From Chitinophaga nivalis (lineage in GTDB: Bacteria > Bacteroidota > Bacteroidia > Chitinophagales > Chitinophagaceae): a DNA stretch of 64,000 nt. This document shows, in pieces, positions 35,441 through 45,000 of this stretch. A program made the position numbers and the translations under genes. How positions within the stretch are numbered: position 1 is the stretch's first letter; every line of letters begins with the position of its first letter. The stretch is taken from positions 1,594,301 to 1,658,300 of the forward strand of contig NZ_JAPDNR010000001.1 in assembly GCF_025989125.1 (NCBI RefSeq). The letters are read 5' to 3'. The notes under the pieces are model-generated. The model made no database searches, was not told where the DNA came from, and saw only the letters and a program-made list of their open reading frames with translations.

Positions 35441-35657
35441 GTTGCTGCAACAGCTGGTAGTGGCCTGCAGCGGCACTGGCCTGTCTGCTGATGCAAAGGG
35501 TCAGGTAGCAGGTAGAAAAGAGCAGCAGGAGTCCAAGGCCGGCCAACCCCAGTACAAAACAGGTTTTTACGTCTGTTAATCCCGTATTATTAATAGGAAT
35601 GGCGGCCAGTATGAGGGCAATTCCTGCAGTTATAACAAAAAGGGTTGTTTTCTTCAT
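35430..35657 (-). CDS. Hypothetical two-helix membrane protein
   Basis: 75 residues: a first hydrophobic helix (about 5-22, LFVITAGIALILAAIPI), a short loop (NNTGLTDVKT), a second helix (about 33-55, FVLGLAGLGLLLLFSTCYL) and a short polar tail. No family recognised. It overlaps the XRE gene end on the other strand. The hydrophobic design and lack of a better frame support it as a real small membrane protein. Confidence 0.6.
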   Translation of the reverse strand: MKKTTLFVITAGIALILAAIPINNTGLTDVKTCFVLGLAGLGLLLLFSTCYLTLCISRQASAAAGHYQLLQQPIR

Positions 35658-35745
35658 AAAGATAAGGTTAGGGTGATCGTCTTTCTAAAGATAACATATT
35701 TGTGCTATAACTGCAAGCTGTATTGTGTTAAAACGGCAGATCCGG

Positions 35746-36576
35746 TTATTCTTCCGCTGCTTTAAGCCCGGTTTGGGTGAAAATGACCTTCCGTTGCTTA
35801 TACAAATTCCCGATTGTCATCTTAAACGTTTTTTTGCTCATGCCGAAAAAGTCCTGGATTTCTTCCGGAGTAGATTTATCGTGATAGGGCAGATAGCCGT
35901 TGTTTTCCTGTAGCAGCCGCAGAATTTTTTCTCCTTCATCTTCCACGCGTTTAAATCCGGGCTGGCCGATCACCACATCAATTTTATCGCCTTTAATCTG
36001 CCGGATAAAGCCTTTCAGCTGATCGCCGATATCGATGGGGCGGAATATTTCGCTGTGATGCAGGATACCGGTGTGGAGGTTGTTGATGATCACCACATAC
36101 CCGATATCGGTACGGCGGTATACAATCAGGTTTACGGTATCCAGTTCATTGACGGTGAGGTTTTCGTTGCTCAGAAAACGTTCTATTTTTTCGGTAGCCG
36201 CAATACGGCCGGTCAGTTCATCAATGTATATTTTAACCAGGTATTCCTGGCCGGTGGCCATTTGGGTAAGCTGCTGGGATTTGGCGACAAACAGGTCCTT
36301 CATCAGGCCCCAGTCGAGGAAAGCGCCTTGTTTGGTGACACTCACGGCTTTCAGGTTCACAATATCCCCTACAATGCCTAACGGACGCTGGGTAGTAGCA
36401 ATCAGGCGGTTTTCGGAATCGTGGTAAAGAAATACTTCCAGTTCATCCCCCACCTGTGTATTGGCGGGTACAAACCGGGCAGGGAGCAGGATTTCCTGGT
36501 CAAAGCCTTCGAGATATACGCCAAAATCAATTTCTTTTTTTACCCTTAACAGGTTGTATGCACCCACCTTTATCAT
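35746..36576 (-). CDS. S1-domain RNA-binding protein, CvfB family
   Basis: 276 residues from the start MIKVGAYNLLRVKKEIDFG; an in-frame ATG three codons upstream is also possible. Several S1-like OB domains follow (VSVTKQGAFLDWGLMKDLFVA is S1-like; YVVIINNLHTGILHHSEIF is another), and the C-terminal part is a winged helix with STPEEIQDFFGMSKKTFKM. CvfB-type proteins bind RNA and affect virulence or gene expression in Firmicutes; the role in Bacteroidota is not known. It stands alone, leftward, and diverges from the TauE gene. Confidence 0.9.
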   Translation of the reverse strand: MIKVGAYNLLRVKKEIDFGVYLEGFDQEILLPARFVPANTQVGDELEVFLYHDSENRLIATTQRPLGIVGDIVNLKAVSVTKQGAFLDWGLMKDLFVAKSQQLTQMATGQEYLVKIYIDELTGRIAATEKIERFLSNENLTVNELDTVNLIVYRRTDIGYVVIINNLHTGILHHSEIFRPIDIGDQLKGFIRQIKGDKIDVVIGQPGFKRVEDEGEKILRLLQENNGYLPYHDKSTPEEIQDFFGMSKKTFKMTIGNLYKQRKVIFTQTGLKAAEE

Positions 36577-36623
36577 AAAATACAATTAGTTATCAGGGTG
36601 CAAGTTACTTATAGATTACCGGA

Positions 36624-36652
36624 TTGTCAGAATCATATTCTGCTTACTTTTG
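36624..36652 (+). promoter_or_regulatory. Promoter of the TauE/SafE gene
   Basis: TTG (36624-36626), 18 bases, then TACTTTTG (36645-36652). The leader has a CCAAA/CCAAC repeat just before the ATG at 36733. Confidence 0.6.
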
Positions 36653-36732
36653 CAGTCATCAGAGATTTATCAGTGTGTAGGTATACCTGTAATTTGTGAT
36701 CTAAACCAAACCAAACCAACCAACCCATTCTT

Positions 36733-37569
36733 ATGACAATTTTGTCTTTCACGTTGATCCTGCTTTGCGGGGCCTTTCTGGCCGGCCTATTGGGATCGCT
36801 GACCGGCTTAGGCGGCGGTGTAGTGATTATTCCTTTGCTAACGCTTGTTTTCCACGTTGACATCCGTTATGCGATCGGCACCGCGCTGATAGCTTCTATC
36901 GCCACTTCTTCCGGATCTGCTGTTGCTTATGTAAAGGAAGGTATTACCAACATCCGGCTAGGGATGTTCCTGGAAATTGCCACTACCACGGGGGCTATCG
37001 TAGGCGCCCTCATTGCCGTGTATCTGCCAACCAGTGTGGTGGCTATTATTTTTGGCTGCGTACTGATCTTTTCTGCTATTATGTCTATGCGGAAAAAGGT
37101 GGCATATGCAGCCGATGAACAAGGCAGTAAACTGGCCCGCCAGTTAAAACTAAACAGTACCTATCCTTCTCCGGAAGGGCCGGTGGCCTACAGTGTACGG
37201 CACGTACCGGGCGGTTATCTGATGATGATGTTTGCGGGCGTTATGTCTGGCCTGCTGGGCATTGGTTCCGGTGCATTAAAGGTACTGGCTATGGATAACA
37301 TCATGCGTATCCCTTTTAAAGTGTCTACCACTACCAGTAATTTTATGATCGGCGTAACAGCAGCTGCCAGTGCCGTGGTATACCTGCAAAGGGGATATAT
37401 TTCTCCCGGGTTGTGTATGCCGGTAGTACTGGGCGTATTGGCCGGTGCGCTGGGAGGTTCCCGCCTGCTCATCCGCGCCAACACGAAAAATTTACGTATA
37501 GTCTTCAGCGTAGTCATTACCTTTCTTGCCCTGCAGATGATCTACAATGGTTTTACCGGAAAATTATAA
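36733..37569 (+). CDS. TauE/SafE-family sulfite/anion exporter
   Basis: 278 residues with about eight membrane helices in two repeats. Repeat motifs are GLLGSLTGLGGGVVIIPLL and, in the second half, GVMSGLLGIGSGALKVLAM. The family exports sulfite, sulfoacetate and related anions. It is directly followed by a DUF1634 gene, its usual partner. The neighbouring sulfatase locus is beyond the fucosidase and on separate transcripts, so a link to sulfur release is only a possibility. Confidence 0.92.
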   Translation: MTILSFTLILLCGAFLAGLLGSLTGLGGGVVIIPLLTLVFHVDIRYAIGTALIASIATSSGSAVAYVKEGITNIRLGMFLEIATTTGAIVGALIAVYLPTSVVAIIFGCVLIFSAIMSMRKKVAYAADEQGSKLARQLKLNSTYPSPEGPVAYSVRHVPGGYLMMMFAGVMSGLLGIGSGALKVLAMDNIMRIPFKVSTTTSNFMIGVTAAASAVVYLQRGYISPGLCMPVVLGVLAGALGGSRLLIRANTKNLRIVFSVVITFLALQMIYNGFTGKL

Positions 37570-37573
37570 CGTT

Positions 37574-37972
37574 ATGAAGCGATTATTCACGAAAAATTTC
37601 TGGGGCGATAAGGATATTCAGCAGCTCATCGGGCAGCAACTACGTGTAGGCGTTATATCTTCCAGTATTATTGTTTTTATCGGCGGTCTTATTTACCTGT
37701 ACCGTCATGGGCATGAATTACCGCAGTACCATGAGTTTACCGGCGTGCGGGAAGGGCTGGACAACCTGCCGGGCATCTGGCGTGGTGTGCTGGCTAACCA
37801 GGGAAGGGATATTATTCAGCTGGGGATTGTATTATTGGTGGCTACACCTATTCTACGTATAGTCTTTTCCGTTATTTCTTTTCTGTTGGAGAAAGATTAT
37901 CTCTATGTCGTGATTACCTTGATTGTGTTGAGTGTAATGCTGTTCAGCATGCTGGGCGGTATTGCCGGATAA
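37574..37972 (+). CDS. DUF1634 membrane protein, partner of TauE/SafE
   Basis: 132 residues from ATG 37574, four bases after the TauE stop; an in-frame start at 37547 inside tauE is rejected. Three membrane helices (about 25-45, 80-100, 108-128), with QQLRVGVISSSIIVFIGGLIY and QLGIVLLVATPILRIVFSV as in DUF1634. It is nearly always found next to TauE/SafE and is likely a subunit of the exporter. It ends before a strong two-way terminator. Confidence 0.9.
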   Translation: MKRLFTKNFWGDKDIQQLIGQQLRVGVISSSIIVFIGGLIYLYRHGHELPQYHEFTGVREGLDNLPGIWRGVLANQGRDIIQLGIVLLVATPILRIVFSVISFLLEKDYLYVVITLIVLSVMLFSMLGGIAG

Positions 37973-37978
37973 ATATAC

Positions 37979-38012
37979 CACGCCCCCACGCCCCAATGGC
38001 GTAGGGGCGTGG
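37979..38012. terminator. Bidirectional terminator between DUF1634 and fucosidase genes
   Basis: GC-rich inverted repeat CCACGCCCC...GGGGCGTGG, about 15 bp with one mismatch, followed by TGTTTT on the plus strand. It serves convergent genes. Confidence 0.82.
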
Positions 38013-38017
38013 CTGTT

Positions 38018-39382
38018 TTACAAGGTTACTTTTATCACCGTAGCGATGGTATCAGGTGCAGCTACCGGTACCTCAATTTCCAGTCCGGCTGCGGTGGTAT
38101 GCGTGGTCAGTTTTTTATTACCTGCCAGCAGCCGTGCATGGCTGACCTTATCTTTCAGGTCCGGTATAAGCAGTTTGCCATTGGCCGGCCAGTCAAATAC
38201 ATGCAGGTATAACACTGTTTTGCCATCCGCCTGTTTCCGGGTATAACGTCCCCAGGCAGGTGTGCCCATGGCGCTGCCTTGCGTCGCATAAATAGCTTCT
38301 CCGTTTATCTTCATCCACTGGCCGATGCCTTTCAGCGCTGCTATACTGGCTGCCGGAAATGCGCCGGTAGCATCAGGACCTACATTCAGCAGATAATTTC
38401 CATTTTTGGAAGCAATATCTATCAGGTTACGTATCAGCGTGCCCGTTGATTTCCAGCGGTTATCATAACTTTTATAGCCCCAGGTACCATTCATCGTCAT
38501 ACAGGTTTCCCAGTCGCGGCCATCCAGCTCGGCGGCGGTAGGAATTTTCTGTTCCGGGGTTTTGTAGTCGCCGGGAAAGTCCGGGCGTTTGAGCCGGTCG
38601 TTGGTGATAATGCCAGGCTGCAAAGCCAGTACTGCCTGTAGTTTACGGGCGTATTCCGCTGTCATGCCGGTAGGCGTATCCCACCAGAGTACCGCTACTT
38701 CACCGTAGTTGGTGAGCAATTCCTTTACCTGCGGTACCGCTACCCGGTCGATGTAGTCCGACATGGAGGCGGTTGTTTGTGCCGGGTCCCAGTGGCCGGA
38801 ATTAGCCTGCGTGTAGGCGTCTATGGTAGCAGAGTCGGGATTGGGCCAGCCTTCTGCCGTGGCTTTGCGGGCAGCTGCGCCACCTGGATTGTTCCAGTCC
38901 TGCGCATGGGAATAGTAGAAGCCCAGTTTAAGGCCGTACTTCTTACAGGCTGCTGCCAGCGGCTTTAACAGGTCTTTGCCGTAAGGCGTGGCGTCTGCAA
39001 TATTCCATTTGCTGGCGTTGGATTTAAACAAGGCAAATCCATCGTGGTGTTTGGCCGTGATCACAATGTATTTCATACCGGCATCGCGGGCTGCTTTCAC
39101 CCAGGCGTCGGCATCGTAGGCAGTAGGGTTAAATTGCCGCGCATATTGCTGATAATCGGCTACGGATATTTTGCCCCTGTTCATAATCCATTCTCCACCC
39201 CGGCCTATCTGTCTGCCATTGTGGACGCCAGCCGGCACGGCATAGATGCCCCAGTGGATGAACAGGCCGAAACGCGCTTCCCGCCACCATTGCATACGTT
39301 GCCCGCCTGTGTCGGCAGTCTGGGCGTGAGCGGCGGTGGGGAGCAGGCACCGGATTAGTAACAGGCAAATTAGTTTTTTCAT
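38018..39382 (-). CDS. Alpha-L-fucosidase, GH29
   Basis: 454 residues from MKKLICLLL, which begins a signal peptide ending in AHAQ; an upstream ATG 18 codons earlier is rejected. The GH29 barrel has WWREARFGLFIHWGIYAVPA, VITAKHHDGFALFKS, GLKLGFYYSHAQDW and VAVLWWDTPTG, where the Asp is the expected nucleophile. A C-terminal beta domain follows. It removes terminal L-fucose from glycans. A LacI-type operator lies 38 bases upstream of the start, and a sulfatase gene diverges from it, which suits degradation of sulfated fucosylated glycans. Confidence 0.93.
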   Translation of the reverse strand: MKKLICLLLIRCLLPTAAHAQTADTGGQRMQWWREARFGLFIHWGIYAVPAGVHNGRQIGRGGEWIMNRGKISVADYQQYARQFNPTAYDADAWVKAARDAGMKYIVITAKHHDGFALFKSNASKWNIADATPYGKDLLKPLAAACKKYGLKLGFYYSHAQDWNNPGGAAARKATAEGWPNPDSATIDAYTQANSGHWDPAQTTASMSDYIDRVAVPQVKELLTNYGEVAVLWWDTPTGMTAEYARKLQAVLALQPGIITNDRLKRPDFPGDYKTPEQKIPTAAELDGRDWETCMTMNGTWGYKSYDNRWKSTGTLIRNLIDIASKNGNYLLNVGPDATGAFPAASIAALKGIGQWMKINGEAIYATQGSAMGTPAWGRYTRKQADGKTVLYLHVFDWPANGKLLIPDLKDKVSHARLLAGNKKLTTHTTAAGLEIEVPVAAPDTIATVIKVTL

Positions 39383-39420
39383 GTAGTGGTCATTATTTGG
39401 TGATAAAAGTTCCGGTAAAA

Positions 39421-39436
39421 TTGCAAACGATTGCAA
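39421..39436. promoter_or_regulatory. LacI-type operator upstream of the fucosidase gene
   Basis: TTGCAAACGATTGCAA: palindromic with the central CG of LacI/CcpA-class operators. Fifteen bases are identical to the site at 41659-41673. It lies 38 bases upstream of the leftward fucosidase and about 208 from the sulfatase. Confidence 0.6.
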
Positions 39437-39643
39437 GTTGGTGTAAAAAATAAGCGCATGCGCGCTGTTGTACTGCTTTGTGTGTTATGATTAGAGAAAG
39501 ATCGGAAATAAAAACGGGGTAGAATGACTAGATTTTAACCATTCCTCGTGTTTTCTTCTCCTTGTTTTTTTATGGGTTAAACAATTACCATTTTAAGATG
39601 GCAGGTATTATCTTAGCATAGATCCACAACAAAAAGATCAGAT

Positions 39644-41179
39644 ATGGTGAACATGAAAGGCAGCTTTATGCTGGCAGCGGCTATTTGTATCGCCGGGCTG
39701 GTAACGGCACAGCAGCGGGGTGGCTATTCGCGCCCCAATATTGTATTGATTTATGCAGATGACCTGGGATATGGCGATATCAGCTGTAATGGCGCCACGA
39801 AGGTACATACGCCCAATATTGACCGGCTGGCGGCGCAGGGCATCCGGTTTACCAACGGGCATGCTTCTTCCGCTACGTGTACTCCTTCCCGTTATTCCAT
39901 GCTCACCGGTCAGTATGCATGGCGTAAAAAAGGCACCGGTATTGCACCCGGCAACGCTTCCCTGATTATAGATACCACTATTACCACCTTACCTTCCCTG
40001 TTGCGCCGCGCGGGTTATGCAACAGCTGCGGTGGGTAAATGGCACCTCGGTGTGGGCGATGAAAAAGGTCCGGACTGGAATGGAGAACTGAAACCAGGTC
40101 CGTTGGAAATTGGTTTTAACTATTGTTGGATTATGCCTGCTACGGCAGACCGTGTTCCCTGCGTATATGTGGAAAACCACCGGGTAGCCGGTTTAGATCC
40201 CAATGATCCGATTAAGGTAAGTTACACCGCTCCTATCGGTAACGAACCTACGGGAAAAAAGAATCCGGAACTGCTGGTGATGAAATCTTCCCAGGGCCAT
40301 AGCGATGCCATTGTAAACGGTATTGGCCGCATTGGTTTTATGCAGGGCGGTACCGCTGCACTGTGGAAAGATGACCTGATTGCGGAAACGCTGACTGCCA
40401 AAGCGCAGCACTTTATCGCACAACATAAATCCCATCCTTTTTTCCTCTATTTCGCCACACATGATATTCACGTACCGCGGGTGCCAGGTGCTGCTTTTGC
40501 CGGCAAAAGCGGTTTAGGTGTAAGAGGCGATGCTATCCTGCAACTCGACTGGACGGTCGGACAAATTATGCATACCCTGGATAGTTTACACCTGACGGAA
40601 AATACGATCCTTGTTTTCAGTAGTGATAACGGCCCCGTAGTAGATGATGGTTACCAGGATCAGGCAGTGGCATTGCTCAACGGGCATAAACCCAGCGGCC
40701 CGCTGCGCGGTGGTAAATACAGCAATTTCGATGCAGGTACCCGTGTGCCGCTCATCATTCGCTGGCCAGGCCACATAAAAGCTGGTGGTACTTCCGCAGC
40801 CCTGCTAAGCCAGGTGGATTTCATGGCATCTTTCGGCGCCTTAACCACTGGGCATCCGCTGGAAAAGCAGGAAGGACCGGATAGCTTTGATATGATGGCT
40901 GCCTTTACCGGCAAAGACAAGAAAGGACGTACTTCCCTGATTGAACATGCCGGTGCGCTGAGCATTATCAAAGGCAACTGGAAATACATAGAACCAGGCA
41001 ACGGCGCACGTTACGACGAGGCAGTAGACATTGAACTAGGCAATGATCCGGCGCCGCAGTTGTATGACCTGCGCAAAGATCCCGGTGAACAAAATAATGT
41101 TGCTGTCAGGTATCCGCAGATCGTAAAAGAACTGGCGGCTAATCTGCAGGCACTTAAAAAAGCCGGCCGCAGCAGATAA
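39644..41179 (+). CDS. Secreted sulfatase (formylglycine type)
   Basis: 511 residues; signal peptide to about residue 22 (GLVTAQ). Start may be ATG 39644 or 39653. Type I sulfatase features: metal-binding PNIVLIYADDLGYGD, the modification motif C79-T-P-S-R, converted to formylglycine, AAVGKWHLGVG, and the DNG site in VFSSDNGP. The CxPxR form needs a maturase (FGE or anSME), which is not in the window. It removes sulfate esters, perhaps from sulfated fucosylated glycans given the divergent fucosidase. Confidence 0.94.
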   Translation: MVNMKGSFMLAAAICIAGLVTAQQRGGYSRPNIVLIYADDLGYGDISCNGATKVHTPNIDRLAAQGIRFTNGHASSATCTPSRYSMLTGQYAWRKKGTGIAPGNASLIIDTTITTLPSLLRRAGYATAAVGKWHLGVGDEKGPDWNGELKPGPLEIGFNYCWIMPATADRVPCVYVENHRVAGLDPNDPIKVSYTAPIGNEPTGKKNPELLVMKSSQGHSDAIVNGIGRIGFMQGGTAALWKDDLIAETLTAKAQHFIAQHKSHPFFLYFATHDIHVPRVPGAAFAGKSGLGVRGDAILQLDWTVGQIMHTLDSLHLTENTILVFSSDNGPVVDDGYQDQAVALLNGHKPSGPLRGGKYSNFDAGTRVPLIIRWPGHIKAGGTSAALLSQVDFMASFGALTTGHPLEKQEGPDSFDMMAAFTGKDKKGRTSLIEHAGALSIIKGNWKYIEPGNGARYDEAVDIELGNDPAPQLYDLRKDPGEQNNVAVRYPQIVKELAANLQALKKAGRSR

Positions 41180-41189
41180 AAAAGTAATC

Positions 41190-41222
41190 AGCGCTGTGCA
41201 GCATCCCGTGCTGCACAGCGCT
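41190..41222. terminator. Bidirectional terminator between sulfatase and VOC genes
   Basis: Perfect 14-bp stem (41190-41203 with 41209-41222) with a TCCCG loop, followed by TTGTTTT on the plus strand. The two genes converge on it. Confidence 0.88.
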
Positions 41223-41228
41223 GTTGTT

Positions 41229-41600
41229 TTATCCGCAAATCATCACATAGGCGCCTGCCGGATCCTGTATCAGACAATAATGCATGTCTTCCCACGCTCT
41301 TTTTTCTCCCAGTACTTTCCCACCCAGCGCTACACACTTCTCAATACTGACATCCAGGTTATCCACAATGATATAAGGCAACCATTGTGGTGGTAAATAA
41401 TTGTTGTTGCCGCGTGCATGGCAAATGCCTGCAATGGTTTGTCCATCTGCCGGTTCGTTCATGCTGTAGTCATTGTAGGCGCCCATACTCAATGGCACTT
41501 TTTCCCAGCCTACTACACTTTTATAAAACTCACTGATACGGGTGGCATCTGTTACCGTCAGATCGGTCCATATAATGGTGCCTGTTTTAGGTTTTGGCAT
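41229..41600 (-). CDS. VOC (glyoxalase/bleomycin-resistance fold) protein
   Basis: 123 residues, two beta-alpha-beta-beta-beta units. The first shows WTDLTVTDATRISEFYKSVVGW; the second has YIIVDNLDVSIEKCVALGGKV and ends YCLIQDPAGAYVMICG. VOC proteins bind metal and act in isomerase, dioxygenase or resistance roles; no specific substrate can be named. A LacI-type operator identical to that of the fucosidase gene lies 58 bases upstream of its start, suggesting coregulation with carbohydrate genes. Confidence 0.88.
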   Translation of the reverse strand: MPKPKTGTIIWTDLTVTDATRISEFYKSVVGWEKVPLSMGAYNDYSMNEPADGQTIAGICHARGNNNYLPPQWLPYIIVDNLDVSIEKCVALGGKVLGEKRAWEDMHYCLIQDPAGAYVMICG

Positions 41601-41658
41601 AAACTCTTTTTTTCTGATAAAATAATATAGTAAATTGATAAGATAATATCTTTTTATT

Positions 41659-41673
41659 TTGCAAACGATTGCA
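41659..41673. promoter_or_regulatory. LacI-type operator upstream of the VOC gene
   Basis: TTGCAAACGATTGCA, identical over 15 bases to the operator at 39421. It lies in the 402-base gap between the VOC gene and the PQQ-type dehydrogenase, 58 bases from the former and about 330 from the latter. Apart from this I see no gene in 41601-42002. Confidence 0.6.
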
Positions 41674-42002
41674 TAACTTTATTTTATTAGCCTAATACCC
41701 GGACGCAACGCCCATTCTCTGACTGACCAGACTAAACCGACTGCTAATAATTATTACTACCGGAAACTATCCGTAGCACCGTGTTGAAGAACCTTGTTTC
41801 CCTGTTATTTTATCGCATGATTTGTTAATCATAAAAAAAATATATACCGTATGAATTACCCGTAACCCGTTCTTTTTAGTAACAACTTATTCCCGGACCG
41901 GCAACTGTTGCTGCGTATAACTGATATGGCTATACGTAACAGGAAGGTATTGTACCTGTACCGGACATATTATGTCATCCTCCAACTAATAAACACTTCC
42001 TT

Positions 42003-45000
42003 ATGAAAAAAAGTTACGCAACTATTGGTTTGCTATTGCCACTGCTATGGCTATTGCTACCAATGACCCTATTGGCCCAGTCCCTGCCGGCAAATTTCCA
42101 GCGGGTGCAGGTGGTTAATGGGCTTAGCAGTCCTACTGCCCTGGCCTTTCTCCCCGATGGCCGCATCCTGGTGGCAGAGCAGGGCGGAAAACTCCGGATC
42201 ATTAAAAACGGGAGCCTCCTGTCTACCCCGGTGTTGACTGTGTCTACCACGAGCGGGGGAGAACGCGGATTGCTCGGCATCGCCGTAGATCCTGATTTCA
42301 ACAACAATCGTAATATCTACATTTATTACACCCACACTACCGGCCCGCATAACCGCGTTAGCCGCTACACCCTCACCGGTGATGTTGCCGGTTCAGAAAC
42401 ACCGATACTGGACCTTCCCAATCTGGGCGCCCTCTTTCACAACGGCGGTGGTTTGATATTTGGTAAGGATGGAAAACTATATGTGTCTGTCGGCGATAAT
42501 AAGCTGGGCGACAATTCCCAGGATCTCGACAGCTACCTGGGAAAAATCCTGCGTATCAATACCGATGGATCTGTACCTGCCGGTAACCCATTCAGTGGCG
42601 GCGCCGTTCGCAGCCGGGTATGGGCCTATGGTTTACGTAACCCCTTCACCACCAGTGTGGACCCCGTATCCGGTAAGTTCTACATCAATGAGGTTGGAGA
42701 TGCCAAATGGGAGGAAATAGATGACGCTACCGCCAGTGGTCGTAATTTCGGCTGGCCTGCCCAGGAAGGCCTTTGTTCCGGTAGCTGCAGTGGTATCACC
42801 AATCCGATACATTACTATCGTATCAACCGCACTGCCAGTCCTCCGGATGGCGAAGGTTGCTCTATCAATGGCGGTACTTTTTTTAACGGTGCTATCAGCA
42901 ACTATCCTGCTGCCTATAACGGGAAATATTTTTTCCTGGACTATTGCGGTGGATGGATCAACTACCTGAATCCGGCCCGTACCTCTTTTGCCACCGGTTT
43001 GGGCGGCGGCCTCGTTTACATCAAACAGGGGCTGGATGGCAACCTGTATTACCTGAGCCGCAACAGCAGTGCGCTGTTTAAAGTTATTTATACCGGTACA
43101 CAGGCGCCGGCTATTTCCACACAGCCTCAATCTATCGCTGTGCCACAGGGGCAAACTGCTACCTTCAACGTTATTGCCACTGCCAATCCGGCTCCCACTT
43201 ACCAGTGGCGGAAAAACGGCAGCAACATCAGCGGCGCTACTGCGGCCACTTATGCCAAAGCCAATGTACAGTATGCAGATTCCGGCTTATACAGCGTTGT
43301 AGTTACCAACAGCGCCGGCAGTGTTACCAGTAACAATGCCCGGCTAACAGTTACCAGCCCTAATAATCTACCAGTAGCAACGATTACCGCACCTGTCAAT
43401 AACGGCAAATTCCGCGCAGGTGATGTCATCACCTATGCCGGCACCGGTACCGATGCGGAAGATGGTACGCTGCCCGCCAGCGCTTTCCGTTGGTGGGTGG
43501 ATTTCCATCATGCCAATCACATCCACCCGGGACCACAACTGCGTGACAGCGTTAAGAACGGTACTTTTACCATTTCAGCCGAAGGACATACGGAAACAGA
43601 TATCTGGTATCGTATATACCTGGCCGTTAAGGACAGCAGAGGCGAATGGGATACTTCCTATGTGGAATTATTTCCGGTGACTTCCCGCCTGACGCTGGCC
43701 ACACAGCCTGCCGGCCTGCAGCTGAAACTGAACAGTGTACCTATCACAACCCCCGACACCCAGGAAGGATTATCCGGCATGGTAAGACCGCTGGAAGCCC
43801 CTTCTCCGCAGGTGTTGAACGGTACTACCTATATTTTTGACCGCTGGGCGCATGGTGGTAATCGGGTACAGTCCATCACTGTTGGCGACCAGGATACCAC
43901 CTTCCTTGCCTACTTTAAAGCAGGACAACCGGCACAGGACCTGACACCGGTGCAGGACGCCTATGTACGCGATGGCAGCAACGCCGCTATCAAACATGGC
44001 GTAACTGATTCTGCCTTCCTGATTACCAAAGTATCCCCTGCCGGTCAGCTGAATAATGCCCGGGAAGCGTATCTTACTTTTGAACTGGATACAACAGACA
44101 TCCGGGGCGTATCATCCGCAGTACTGCAGCTCTATGGTAATGTAGATGGTACCGCGGCGCCAACGGTGCCCGTAAGTGTGTATCCTGTCAGCAATACTAC
44201 CTGGTCAGAAACAGCCATTACCTGGAACAATAAACCAGCCAGCGGTACAACCGCCCTGGCAACCACCACCATCAACAACGGTAGTGCCGTATACTATTCC
44301 TGGGATATTACCAGCTATGTGAAAAGTGAGCGTGCATTGGGACATAAATTAATCTCCCTGGTGCTGAAAAGCCAGCAGGCACATGATCCCCGTATTTTCT
44401 TCAACTCAAAAGAAGCTGGCGCGAATGTGCCTAAGCTGCGGATCATTCCGGATTCCGGCGTAGCCCCGGCCTGTATACCTGCTACAGCCAGTGGCGATGA
44501 TGGCAATGTGGCGGCCAACGCTATAGACGGTGACCTGAACACCCGCTGGTCTGCCTCCGGCAACCCGCAGTGGCTCAAGTTGTGCCTCGGCAATACCGCT
44601 ACCGTTAATGGCATACAGATCGCTTTCTTCAAAGGAGATGCCCGCCGCGCCCTGTTTGATATTCAGACCAGCACCGATGATAATAACTGGAACACTGTGG
44701 CTACCGGTTTACAGAGCAGTGGTACTTCCGTCAACTTCGAAAACTTCTCCTTTAACGCAGTAACGTCGAAGTATATACGTATTGTAGGCCATGGCAATAA
44801 TGTAAATGACTGGAACAGCTATGCCGAAGTGAAAGTAAATACAACCGGTAATGCCCCGGCAGTTAAAACAACCGCACCGGTGACACTGCATGTGTTCCCG
44901 AATCCGGTAGGCGAACAATTCACCCTGCAATACCAGCTGACCGGTAATGGCTATACTACCCTGGGTATCTATGATATGTCCGGTAAACTGGTACAGATGC

